DNA of 64,000 bases, from contig NW_026622897.1 of the NCBI RefSeq assembly GCF_023065955.2, forward strand, positions 3,911,001 to 3,975,000. Direction: 5' to 3'. The DNA comes from Ursus arctos. Taxonomy: Eukaryota; Chordata; Mammalia; Carnivora; Ursidae. The translations under genes were made by a program, and so were the position numbers. Below the pieces are notes generated by a model. It saw only the letters and a list, made by a program, of their open reading frames with translations, did no database searches and was not told the DNA's origin. Positions 22,206 through 32,859 of the stretch are shown piece after piece. Position 1 is the first letter of the stretch, and each line of letters begins with the position of its first letter.

Positions 22206-23748
22206 CTGAAGCTGCACGTTTACAGAAAAACAAGAGAAAATATACATTTCTGAGGCTTTGAGAAATTCTGCTTATTTACATAAACTTCCTGGCCTGTTGA
22301 ATTTTTGATACTAAGCCTCTTACAGGCCCATTACAACTTCACTTGTAGCCCAGAGAGGCTTAGGATGGATGGTGGAGAATCCCGGTAATCCTAAAGCAGG
22401 TTGAGAGTTACTGGGCTAGCAGTAGTGTTGCGTAGTGCCAGAGCCTGGTCTTCTGCCCTCACTGTGGGATAAATGTGCGGGTGACTCCCACGGGGGCAGG
22501 GAGGCATGGCTAGCTGTATAGCCCAACCCAGCAGCGGGACAAAGCCGTCCATTTCAGTGAAAAGAAAGCCCTTTTGTGTTTTCCTTTCATTTTACAGTTT
22601 CTAAGCTTTCCTTGTTTCTGTTTACTCTTTTTTAGCAAATATTTTTTAAAATCTTTCCAATTTAACATAGCCACTAGCCTATTTATAACAAGACCGCGTT
22701 TGAGAAGAGCTGTGTCTAATACTGGCGAGTCATGATCCCCAGCAGCAGGAAAAGCGTGACTCATAGAGTGGGGAATGATGGAAAGGTTAGCCATTTCCTA
22801 CTCAACTAGAAGTTCAGAAAGTTACGGGGTCATTTTTTTCCCTGAAAATCAAATGGAAGTATACTAGAATAAATGTTCTGGGGCCCCAACTCTTGACATC
22901 CAGAGGAAGCAAGAGTAAGAATAGGTAAAAACTGAAATGGAGCAAAGAGCCAGTTCATTTATAGGTAGCAAGTGCATAGGGCATAACAGAGCCAGAGCCT
23001 TCCATCCAGAATTTCACACATCAGTCTGGGAGATACACTGACAGCAAAGGGAATAAGTGAGGAATCTGTTTCAGGAGCAGCTCAGCTCAACAGACTTCTG
23101 ATCCAGCATTTCTCTGTAAAACAGATACAAGTTGGTCTGACTGACCGAGCACATAGTGAAGATCTGAGAATTTGTGGTCTTAAAAAAAAAAAAAAATGAG
23201 GCATATTGAATTAAATGGCTATTTGTATAAATATCCTGGAGGTAAAGCCCTTGAACTTAGTATCCAATTATCAGTCCCTTTTTGGAAAAAATTATCATGT
23301 TGAAGCCTTCGACATCTCGCAGTACTGATTGATCACTCGATTTGGAGAAAACTCAAAAGTAGGCACTGTGGGTTAGCTTCAGCTAGTAAATGCTGGACTT
23401 GATTTCTGAAGATCTTCAGACTCAGAACAGATTTCATTTTCGTGGAGAGTCTTAACTTGATAGAGGGAGACAGTAGAATTTGTGAACACACATAGAACTA
23501 CTTTAAAAATATTATCCTACAGTATGAAATTTTGTTGTCTGCAATACCTCAAAATCTCCTGTAATTCAGCTGTTTGGGTACAGGGAGACAAGATTCAGCA
23601 AGGAAGTGACCATATGTGGGTCTTCATGGGCTGTTATATGGGGTTCTACTTTACTTATGGTTAACGAGTGGATCAAATTGATACATCAGTAGTGTTTCTG
23701 TGAGTATTCTGTATGTTTGCACCCACGCCAATTGTATAATGGTTAAGC
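22206..23748. other. Non-coding sequence, nothing firmly recognised
   Basis: The stretch 22370-22425 (gtggagaatcccggtaatcctaaagcaggttgagagttactgg) faintly resembles an end of an old hAT-type DNA transposon, but too little is left to call it. The rest shows no gene or repeat that I recognise. A13-A14 run near 23180-23195. Confidence 0.45.
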
Positions 23749-23756
23749 TATCAACT

Positions 23757-23939
23757 GAGGGCTTCAGAGGGGAGGGGGGTGGGGGCTTGGGTTAGCCCGG
23801 TGATGGGTAGTAAGGAGGGCACGTATTGCATGGAGCACTGGGTGTTATACGCAAATAATGAATCATGGAGCATTGCATCAACAACTGGGGTTGTATTGTA
23901 TGGTGACTAACATAACATAATATAAATTATGAAAAAAAA
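23757..23939 (+). mobile_element. Young carnivore L1 3'UTR, strongly 5'-truncated
   Basis: About 183 bp, consisting only of the terminal 3'UTR: the G-rich block ggggaggggggtgggggc (about 23770-23788), 'ggtgatgggtagtaaggagggcacg', 'tggagcactgggtgttatac', 'aatgaatcatggagcatt', then an A-rich tail. The 8-bp duplication tatcaact flanks it (23749-23756 and 23940-23947). It closely matches the right part of the copy at 38417-38737. Confidence 0.92.
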
Positions 23940-23954
23940 TATCAACTCTAGAAT

Positions 23955-24165
23955 GTTAGATTTTATCTGAATCCTTGCCCAACTATGTACAAGCTATACG
24001 ACCTAGTACAACTTGCTTAGTGTTTCTAAATTTTAGTTTCCTCCTATGTAAAACCTAAATAATAATAGTCTCTACTCCATCAAGTCATTGTGAAAATTAA
24101 ATGAGATAATGTATGTTTAAAACAAATAGTGTCTGTGTCATGAACAGCACTTAATGTTAGATACC
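23955..24165 (+). repeat. MIR SINE (sense)
   Basis: 'tgaatccttgcccaactatgtacaagctatacgacctagtacaacttgcttagtgtttctaaattttagtttcctcctatgtaaaacctaaataataatagtctctactccatcaagtcattgtgaaaattaaatgagataatgtatg' follows the MIR consensus closely for its age: box-B remnant, core, and the 'attaaatgagataatg' tail block. Confidence 0.8.
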
Positions 24166-24234
24166 ACCCCCACTGCTCACCATAATCATCAATGACCACC
24201 TACCGAATACTGATTATGTATAGAAGTATAGTTT

Positions 24235-24490
24235 CCTCAGTTTCTCCTTTTTGAAATCTCCAATCTTTGCATTTAGAATTTGTCTCGCTCTTCAACTTTG
24301 CTTAGCACTTTGTTTAAACCTTTATTACTCCAAAACTAAATTATCGTCTGGCTTGTAACAGAGTATTTGTTTCCCTAATATACAGTGAACTCCTCAAGAG
24401 CACTTTCCATATCTCAAATATTTTTATTTCCCAGGACATATTAAAATGACTGATATCCATAATATGTTAGTTATAATAAATGCTTTTAGG
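24235..24490 (+). repeat. L2 LINE 3' region
   Basis: 'cttagcactttgtttaaacctttatta', 'cagtgaactcctcaagagcactttccatatctcaaatatttttatttcccaggacat...ttataataaatgctttt' follows the L2 end (tagcactta...tgagctccttgagggcaggga...tatccccag...caataaatgtt). Diverged. Confidence 0.5.
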
Positions 24491-24999
24491 TGACTAGTTA
24501 CTGTTTCTAAATTGGTCTTATCCTTCTACTGGTTAGCACAACTGTGATAAGATACTTATGATTTGATGAATATACTAAAGAAAACAAAGTTAGGAATTAA
24601 AAACAGAAAATGGTGACTAGAATATTCATGCATTTTAAAACGTTTTTTCTAGTTGTAAAAAAATAATTATACCAGAAAATGTCAAGAAGAGGAAAATATT
24701 TACCAGTGTTCCCTCCACTATAAGGCAAATATGACATGTTTATTTTGGCATATACAATTTTTAGTGTGTTAATATATTTTTAACAGACGTAAGTTAACAC
24801 TGCGTATATGCATACATACATAAGAAAATGTTCTCATTTCACTTAATGTTAAATTAGTAAACCCTTCCAGTAAAATTTGAAATCCTTTTGCAAGCGTTAT
24901 TTTTGGCATCTACGTGGACAACCGTGTCCTGTGTTCTTCCATTCCAGTCTGTAAGCTGTTGATTTGCTTTTGCTATCTCATTGTGCTGGCTGGAATTTT

Positions 25000-25830
25000 C
25001 AGTACCAAGCTGAAAGTCTTTGGAGGGGAAATCTTAAGGGGAAAGCTTCCAATTTTTCACCTTTAAGTATGATGTTAGCTGTAAGTTGGTGTTGTTTATA
25101 ACCAAATTGAAATTCTTCTATATGCCTGGTTTTCTGAGAGATTTTACACACATATGTTGAACTTCTTTCTAATGCTTTGGGCAGGTGTGTGTTTGCCTCA
25201 GTCAATAAGACCATGTGATTTTTCTTCTGTAGCCTTTTATTATGGTGGAATGATGTGATTTATTTTCAAATATTGAAAAGCCTTGCATTACTGGAATAAA
25301 CCCAACTTGGATATTGCCTGTAGTTCTTTTTTGTATATTGCAGAATTTTATTTGTTGAGAATACTCGCATCTGTATTTGTGAGCATGTCCGTCTATAGTT
25401 CTCCCTTTGGAGCCGTGCTGGTCTGATTTGGCATCAGAGTAATTCCAGTTTCGTAAAATGAACTGGGACGTGTCTCTTGCATTTTCTTAATGAGGTGGTA
25501 GAGAATTACTGTACGTTCTTTTTAAACATGTGGTAGAATTCTCCAGTGAAACCATCGCAGCCTAGAGATTTTGTTAGGAGTTTTTAAATTATGATCTCAA
25601 TTTCCTGATTAATAGGGTTATTAAAATATATTTTCCATGTTCTGTGTTTTGCCATTTTCAAGAAATGCATCTGTTGTATTTGAGTTGTCACATTTATGTG
25701 TGTAGAGTTGTTTGTAGTATTTCCTTAGTATCACCCATGTATCTCTGAGGTCTGTGTTGATGTCCTCTAATTCCTGACTTGAGGAATTTGTGTCATCTTT
25801 TCCCTTTGTCACACTATTTTTGTGCGCATG
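25000..25830 (-). mobile_element. Old L1 ORF2 fragment (antisense)
   Basis: The minus strand encodes broken pieces of L1 ORF2. Around 25060-25110 it reads QLTANIILKGEKLEAFPLRF, the L1 reverse-transcriptase 'palm' approach. 25621-25812 encodes KYYKQLYTHK, matching the conserved ORF2 segment before the RT core. Between them the DNA reads as antisense L1 (aacccaacttggatattg, aattctccagtgaaaccatc). Multiple stops and shifts. It lies head-to-head with the sense L1 at 26170, which may be the rest of the same, 5'-inverted insertion. Confidence 0.8.
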
Positions 25831-26169
25831 GCTGGAGTGAGCCCCCAGCTTCCCCCCGCCCCCATGGTGTTCGGCTGGCGTGCAGTAGTTGCTGTCTTGC
25901 CATGCTGCCTCTCTCCTGGTCCTTGAGAGAGAGCTGGCTTTATCTGGGCATTTCGTTTTTCCTCTGGTCTATGCCCATTAGTATTTCTGGTTTGCTGGAT
26001 TCTTCAGTATCTGGGATATTTAAGTCAAAAAGAAAACCTAAGGACCTCACCACCGTCTTCGTCCTTGGTCCCAAGCTCCCTAGCTTGTCTTCATCCTTTT
26101 CTCTTTCAGAGCCTTGGTATGTTTGTCTTATACATAATGTCTAAGGTGCTGAGTTGTGCTTAAGTGAAA
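25831..26169. mobile_element. L1-associated segment of unclear origin
   Basis: 'ccaagctccctagcttgtcttcatccttttctctttcagagccttggtatgtttgtcttatacataatgtctaaggtgctgagttgtgcttaagtgaaatgaacagggacaattacatctatctgccttcac' matches a sequence block I associate with old L1M elements, but I am not sure of its place or orientation in the L1. It sits between antisense and sense L1 pieces. Confidence 0.35.
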
Positions 26170-27230
26170 TGAACAGGGACAATTACATCTATCTGCCTTC
26201 ACAGAAACAGAAATCTAAATATAAGTATTTATGTGTACGTTAACAACTACAAAACACAGAAGAAAGAAGTCCGAGAAATAATTGGAGCAATATACAGTGT
26301 TCATGGACTGGAAGACTGAATATTATTATTAGACCGATCTATAGATTTAAAGCAATCCCAATCAAATCTCATAGGATTTTTAATGGAAATGAAGAAGCTC
26401 ATTCTAAAATTCATGTTTCAAAAGAAAGAATCTAGAAGACCTAAATAAAGTTCTTGAAAGAGCAAAGTTGAGGAATTCATACTATTGATTTCAAGCCTTG
26501 AGATCAAGCTGTGGTAATCGAGACAGTGTTGGCAAAAGGAAAGACACATACATGGATGAAAAATAACAGAAACTAGAAATAAATCCACTGACATATAGCT
26601 AATTGATTTTCATAAAGGTGTAAATGCAAATCAGTGCAGAAAAATATTCTTTGCATTAACCTATGCTGGAATATGTTTATAAAAAAATCAGCCCTAACGA
26701 TATACTCACATGATACACACATCACATCACATACAACAATTATTTCAGAATGGATCACACATCTAAATGGAAAACCTATAGCTTTAAAACTTAAGGAAAA
26801 CACAAGGAAGACTTGGTCACTTTGAATTAGACAAAGATGTCTTAGGTAAAACACAAAATGCACAATCCATAAAAAGTAATAAATTCTGGGTGTTTTCAGA
26901 ATTAAAAACTTCTGCTCAGAACACAGTTGAGAGAATAAAAAGACAAATAACAGACTGGAAGAAAATATTTGCAAAGCACACATCTAGTAATGGTCTTATA
27001 TCAAAACTACATAAAGAACTTTGACAGCTCAATACCTAGAAATCAAATAAATGCATACGAAATAGGGAAAATGGATTTGAACGGACACTTCAGCAAAGAA
27101 GATACAGAGATGACAAACCACCATATGAAAAGAATCTCACTGTCATTAGATATTAAGAAATGCAAATTCAGATCATTATCCATATTTCTTAGAACTTAGA
27201 TAACCTTGAAGTGGCTTAAAAAACAAACTA

Positions 27231-27410
27231 GGGTACCTGGGTGTCTCAGTCAGTTAAGCAACCGATTCTTGATTTCAGGTCCGGTCATGATCTCGGGGTC
27301 CTGGGATTGAGCCCTGCGTTGGGCTCCCCGCTCAGCAGGGCATTAGATGGTGTCCCTCTGCCCCTCCCCCTGCTTGTGCGCTCTCACTTCAATAAATAAA
27401 TAAATCTTTA
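27231..27410 (+). mobile_element. CAN-SINE, older copy
   Basis: Starts gggtacctgggtgtctcagtcagttaagc, contains 'tcatgatctcggggtcctgggattgagccc', and ends (aata)n-aatcttta. A clear target duplication is not visible, and the 5' end is mutated (gggtacc for ggggcacc), so it is an older insertion in the L1. Confidence 0.9.
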
Positions 27411-27508
27411 ATCAAAGAGAAACTGGTGAGTTTACGGAGTAACTTGAAGTCTCATATATTGGTTTGGGAATGCAAAGTGGTAGAAAAACTTTGAAAATCA
27501 GTGCAGTT

Positions 27509-27732
27509 TTTTAAAAAATTTTATTTTTTAAAGATTTTATTTTATTTTTTTAAATTTATTTGGGAGAGACACAGCATGAGCAGGGGGAGGGGCAAAGGGA
27601 GTGGGAGAATCTCGAGCAAACTCCCTGCCGAGTGTGGAGCCTGAAGTGGGGCTTGAGCTCAAGACCCTGAGATCACGACCTGAGCTGCAATCAGGAGTCA
27701 GATGCTTAACTGACTGAGCCCCCCAGGTGCCC
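27509..27732 (-). mobile_element. CAN-SINE (antisense)
   Basis: Reverse-oriented SINE: T-rich start, aaagattttattttattt, pyrimidine/purine tract, 'gatcacgacctgagctgcaatcaggagtcagatgcttaactgactgagcc', ending caggtgcccc. Perfect 10-bp duplication cagtgcagtt at 27499-27508 and 27733-27742. It lies 98 bp from the sense SINE at 27231, making an inverted SINE pair. Confidence 0.93.
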
Positions 27733-28240
27733 CAGTGCAGTTCCTTACAAAGTTGAATACACACTTGCATAAGACCCAGCCATCCCACTTCTGCGTATTT
27801 GCTCAAGTGAAATGAAACCATACGTTGATATAAACACTTGTACACAGATGTTCATAGAAGCTTTGTTCATGATTCTCCACAACTGAAAACAGTCCAAATG
27901 TTTATTAACTAGGATAGAGTAGAACACTCCGCAATAGCAGGGATGAGTTCCTGATATGTGCAACAACGTGCATGAGTCTCGAGAACTTTATGCTAAGGCA
28001 AATTAACCGACTCAGAAGGTTACATACTGCGTGATTCCATTTATGTCACATCATGGAATAGAAATATTTACAGAAAGAAAACGCTTCTAAGTAATTTCCA
28101 AGGGTTAGGGTAGGGCCATGAAGGAATTTTTGACTGATGGAAATGCTTAGTACCTTGGTCATTATAGTAGTTCTTATGGGATTGTATGTGATTGTCAAAA
28201 CTTACGTAATTAAACAGTAAGAAGGGCAAATACTAACACT

Positions 28241-30476
28241 CAATATATTTGAATAATCGTCTGGATCTCAGTATTACAGAAGAAATAGATTTTACTGAAT
28301 CAAAAGAGAAAAAAAATATGAAATCAAAGAATTAGAGCATAGTGTTTGCAACCTTCAGTGTTCAGTACCTAGTAGGTCACTCAGTAACACTTTGTTGAAT
28401 GAAACTGTCGAATAGAAATAATTCTGTAATATTTTCATCTTGTAGCAGCAGCATCTTAAGAGCAAAAGAATTGTGGTTAAACTGAATATGGACATGCCTA
28501 TCGGGAGAGAAATTTTCTACACATTGTGGATCATTTTCAAGGTGAAACATGTTAGGACCCCATTATCATTATAAATTATGAACTCATTGTTCACATTTTT
28601 ATTAATTGAGGGGTGTATTGATCGATGTTTTAATTACATGTTTCGGAAGTAATTTATGAGTGCAGAAGTGAATTTATCAGTTGCTTAACATACAATGTCA
28701 CCAGCTATCGATAGATAGCTTTTATACCTTATGAATATTTTGAGTTCCCCTGTAGTTTTCATGAGCTATTTATCACCACTGGGCTTTATTTGATTTCATC
28801 ATGGTGCCTCAGCATGAGAAATATTAACATTGATGAAGTGAAATAATGCATTAGAGTCTCCTTACCTCAAAGAGTCTTGAATAAATTTCAAGAAGGCCAG
28901 TGTCTCTTTGGTATCCTTGGGACTGCGGGTGAGATGACACACACATGACTATGGAACAGACAGGGCTAGCTGTCGGTAGGTTCTTCGATAGTCACTCCGT
29001 GGATATTTACTGAGGTCTTTCTCTGTAAATTCTGCAGCCTCGTCCCCACAGGCATGAACGTCTGCTCAAGCTGTCTGCTGGAATTGTGCACGAGCACATG
29101 TGGCTGTCTGGGTGACCTGACTGCAGCTGCTTATGCAAATTACGTTTCATTTTATACCCTAGGAACAAAAAAAAGAAAAATGTCTCTTTTATCTCCACCA
29201 ACATGAGAGCATCTGAATGTCCAGGAACTCCTGGAACAGGCTAAGGGGAAGTATAATACAGTAAAAAGAGAAGGGACCTTGGCATGAGACCCACCTAGAT
29301 CCAAAGTCTAAGCTAGGTGACTATATTTTGCTTCTATAATTTTCAGTTTCCTGAAATGATCCTGTCTTCTTGATAGCATTGTAAATGTCAACTATGTGCT
29401 CTTCTTGAAACATGTATGGAAGTCGAGCATCAGCAATAAATTGCAGTTCTGTCTCCCTTTCTCCTCTCCTGAAGTGCAAGCTTAGCCATGTCTGTGTTTG
29501 CGGACCTCAGGATGTCGAATGCGTCTGCCCCGAGCTGCTTGCTTCCTCCCTCTGCAGTGACCCTGTTGCCCACATAGCTCTTGCTGAGCCTGCTGTTTCA
29601 GAGGACATCCTCCAACTGCATGGCCACCTGCTGGCTTAGAGGAGGTCCCTCACCCAAGATCTTTCTGGAACAGTTAGTTCCTCTCTCTGGTGGAACCTGT
29701 ATGAGATGAAACCTGGAAGCTGTTTTGGTTGTTAAACCCTTCAAAAATTCCATGAGCTAATTTGGTTGGATTTCTTTCACTCTCCAACCAAAGTCATAAC
29801 TGCACAAATTATGGAGAGGAATTATTTGACAGAGAGGTGACATTTTCGAAGTTTGCTTTTTGGAAGTCCTGGTGAAGAGGTTGAATTTGAGTGAAGAAAG
29901 TGGCCCAGAGAATATATGTGAATTTCCCAGGTCACAGTGAAAGTTCTTGAAGTTAAGACTAATTTCATGTCTAATGATCTTTATGACACTTCTATGCACA
30001 CACAAAAATAGAATGGAGAGTTGGGTGGCTAAACCAAAAATTAGTTTTTAAGAAAAAAAAATCAATCGCTTCTCTCACAGTTGACTTGGATATCCTAGCT
30101 TTGCTGCTTCAGTGGTTATGTTGGGAAGAACTCTTGGCCTATAGACGTGCTTAAGCAAAAGTTTTCTTACACTATAAAAAGTTGAAACATGTTAAAGATA
30201 CAGCATTGATAGGATTTAGTGATTGATTATATAGAGAAGATAAGGATAAAAGAGTGGTGGAAATCATGCTTCTGTGTCTGGCTTGGATCAGAGCTAATTA
30301 AAATTCATTGAGAGTGGGGGGTGGGTTTTGTGACACAGCCGTCTCTCTCCAGCTGTAGCTGTAGCTTTCTCTGGACACTACTTTTTCCCACTCCTAGAAG
30401 GCATATACTTGCGGTGGTTACCTTACCTCCCGGGACCATAGTTTAATGAACAGGGATGAACTCTTGACTCAAAGCC
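28241..30476. other. Non-coding DNA with two MIR/L2-type relics
   Basis: 28340-28410 (agtgtttgcaaccttcagtgttcagtacctagtaggtcactcagtaacactttgttgaatgaa) looks like an L2/MIR tail. The remainder has only short frames. The 82-codon minus-strand frame (29757-30005) and the 75-codon frame (29412-29639) are unrecognised. Confidence 0.5.
29245..29395 (+). repeat. MIR SINE (sense), diverged
   Basis: 'acagtaaaaagagaagggaccttggcatgagacccacctagatccaaagtctaagctaggtgactatattttgc...ttcagtttcctgaaatgatcctgtcttcttgatagcattgt' follows MIR head (gtggttaagagcacgggctttggagtcagac...) and core (agtttcctcatctgt...gttgt) in order. Confidence 0.6.
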
Positions 30477-30491
30477 AATGATATTCTTTCT

Positions 30492-30689
30492 TTTTTTTTA
30501 AAGATTTTATTTATTTATTCAACAGAGACAGAGACAGCCAGCGAGAGAGGGAACACAAGCAGGGGGAGTGGGAGAGGAAGAAGCAGGCTCCTAGCAGAGG
30601 AGCCTGATGTGGGGCTCGATCCCACAACGCCGGGATCACGCCCTGAGCCGAAGGCAGACGATTAACCGCTGTGCCACCCAGACGCCCCC
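30492..30689 (-). mobile_element. CAN-SINE (antisense), young copy
   Basis: Full-length antisense SINE of the same young subfamily as 2738: T run, aaagattttatttatttattc, 'gacagccagcgagagagggaac', 'ggggctcgatcccacaacgccgggatcacgccctgagccgaaggcagacg', ending acccagacgcccc. Perfect 15-bp duplication aatgatattctttct at 30477-30491 and 30690-30704. The frame starting MWGSIPQRRDHALSRRQT is SINE-derived; its opening also appears in the minus-strand frame at 2637-2819. Confidence 0.95.
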
Positions 30690-30704
30690 AATGATATTCT
30701 TTCT

Positions 30705-32460
30705 GTGTGAAATGTGGACTGGGACTGTACTTACTGCTGAAACTGAGAACATAAAAATTCAGATGCAGGTGGTGTCATCAGCCGGCTCTGTACAGGGAGA
30801 AACAAAGAAAGCTAGTCTTCGAAGTGAGAAGAGATGAATGTACATAGGGAAGCAGAGAAGAGATAAGAGGATGGAGAGGGAGGGAGGGAGGAGAGAGCTG
30901 ACTTGGTTTCTGGCAGCTTCTCTGTTCTTGACTTTAAACCATAGCTGTGCCTGGCTATTCTCTCTAATCATAGTCTTTAAAATATGTATTATATCTTTGA
31001 GAGGTGAGGGTCAATTTGATTGGTTCTTTGCAGGCTGGATTCAGAAAAGGAGTTGGCCTTCTACAGAAATCCATGGAAACCTATTGCAGTCTAGTGCTTA
31101 GAGCCAACTGTAGTCAAGTACAAGGCTTGGACTCAGCCCTTGGTCACACGAGAAGAGGGGCTGGTGCTTTCCGATATTTACCACGGTGAAAAACCCAGTG
31201 GCTAGCCTGCCCTTATTACATGGCTGCAGCCAAAAGGCTTGGACCCTCTCAGTCTGTGGCCACATTAGAGACAAGGCCTGTGTTCACCCTAACATGAGTA
31301 CTGAGCTGGCAGGATGAGGAAACCCAGCCAAAGGACTGAAGTCCCTTCCTTGAAGTCTGTCAGTTCAGTTTGCTCTGTATCTCTGCCCTGACCTAGAGTG
31401 TCCTGGGCACCAGGAAAGTGGCTCGAAGGCAGTTGCTCTGTGCCCGAGCGCCTTCCCCATTCAGTACTGCTGCATCAAGCTTGGTGTGTTCTCTGTGAAT
31501 TTGCCCTGTTTTTACAACAATCCTTACAATACATCCCTTTGTTTTTGCTTAAGATGCCCTATGGTTTTCTATTATTTTCTGCCAAAAGTTGAACAGAACA
31601 GGGCGTAAACGTCCATTCTGCTCTTCCACACTTAGCAAAGACCACTCCTGGGGATGGCTAGGACCCTGAAGCCACGGAAGAAAGTTCTCAAGGCTTGATA
31701 GTCATGGAAGTTAGAATAGGTGCCCTGAAGGTGCTTCTTTACACTGCTTCCTTGCATTGTTTTTTGATAATAGGAAAACGTGTTGGAAGGGGGTGTAAAC
31801 TTGGCTACCTGGATTTGTACCCCCACCAAAACTGTGGATGGAAGGACTTAGGGCTCTTGTTCTGGTGTGAAAAGGCGGAGTTGACTTCATGATGGTTGTG
31901 ATCCAGGGGCTCCTTAGTTACGCCCATAATCCCATCAAATACTACTTTCTGTCATGACCCCTTAGCATGGCAACATCCTGGGACATAAGCAGGACATTTT
32001 CTTACGTATTTTTTCAATCTCCTATGAAGTCTCCGAGTGGTATACTTGATCTAGTATTTTCTCTCTTACTGTAGAGCTATCCCTATCCTTTGACATGGAA
32101 TAATTTCTCTGATCATGAGTGCTCTTTTACTTTCATGATAGATTATTTTGAAATTCATCCACATCTCAATTTTGATTCTACCACCCAAGCAGCTCCAGTG
32201 GTACTAAGTCAACACTTTGCAGAAGACCATAGAATTTCCAAGGTGGTAGTCCCGTAGCAGAGGCTGAGGATTACTAGTGATAAACTCTTCTAAGAAAATT
32301 TGTACTGTTTTCTTATTACAAAGTAATGTATGTTGAGAGTAAAAATTATAAAATACAGAGAATAAACATATAAAAGAATACTTTAAATCTCACCAAAAAT
32401 AGATGAATTTATGGTATTTTAAGGGGAAAAATATAAAAATATAAATATATAAATAAAAAA
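30705..32460. other. Non-coding sequence, nothing firmly recognised
   Basis: 30860-30900 is a purine-rich (GGGA)n-like tract. 31500-31610 (tttgcttaagatgccctatggttttctattattttctgccaaaagttgaac) faintly resembles the end of an old LTR. No gene is supported. Confidence 0.4.
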
Positions 32461-32461
32461 C

Positions 32462-32516
32462 ATATATGTATATGTGTGTGTGTGTGTATACACACACACA
32501 CACACATATACACACA
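32462..32516. repeat. TG/CA microsatellite forming a perfect palindrome
   Basis: A (TG)n run joins a (CA)n run through gtatac. Bases 32473-32504 form a perfect 32-bp palindrome with 16-bp arms and no spacer. It is alternating purine-pyrimidine apart from the central TATA step, so both cruciform and Z-DNA are plausible. Open frames on both strands here are short-period Cys/Val or His/Thr repeats and are not genes. Confidence 0.95.
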
Positions 32517-32859
32517 TTTGTGGACTTTCATTAACTCCTGAAATCTTTTTCTTTGGCTCTCTTTCTTTCTTGCTGTGGTCCCATACTGAGGACTTGCTCT
32601 GTACTGGTCTGTCAGCAATAAAAGCTTTCATTTTTGTGTTCTTGAAAAAGTCTTTGCATTCCCATCATATCCACTTATCAATAATAATATAGTTGGGTAT
32701 ATAATTATAATTTATTAAACATTACTACATCATTTTATGTCATTTAGTAATTTGCATGAGAAATATACCATCCTTTGGACAGTCATTCTTTCGTTTTAAA
32801 AAAGATTTTCTAGTTCATTTTTGTTGTTGTTTTTAAGTTAGAGAATCATCTCATGTGGC

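Larger units (their letters stand above)
26170..28240 (+). mobile_element. Old L1 ORF2 C-terminal part and 3'UTR (sense), with two nested SINEs
   Basis: 26280-27200 follows L1 ORF2 downstream of the RT domain: 'agaccgatctatagatttaaagcaatcccaatcaaa', 'ttttcataaaggtgtaaatgcaaatcagtg', 'gaattaaaaacttctgctc', 'agagaataaaaagacaaataacagactgg'. After the SINEs it resumes with 'aagacccagccatcccacttctgcg', 'atgttcatagaagctttgttcatgattctccac' and an L1 3'UTR ending near 28240. Frames are broken throughout. Interrupted by CAN-SINEs at 27231 (sense) and 27509 (antisense). Confidence 0.85.

Noticed and set aside
25779..26144. 121-codon frame with signal-peptide-like start
   Set aside because: Lies across an L1-associated segment between two L1 pieces. 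Hydrophobic composition comes from pyrimidine-rich DNA.
28702..28722. Small hairpin agctatc-gata-gatagct
   Set aside because: Seven-base arms in AT-rich DNA are common by chance and there is no supporting context such as a terminator or attachment site.
30607..30837. 76-codon frame starting MWGSIPQRRDHALSRRQT, whose opening recurs in a minus-strand frame at 2637-2819
   Set aside because: Both are translations of the same antisense CAN-SINE strand. Repetition reflects the transposon, not a protein family.
32474..32692. Frames with Cys/Val or His/Thr repeats
   Set aside because: Translation of the TG/CA palindromic microsatellite.
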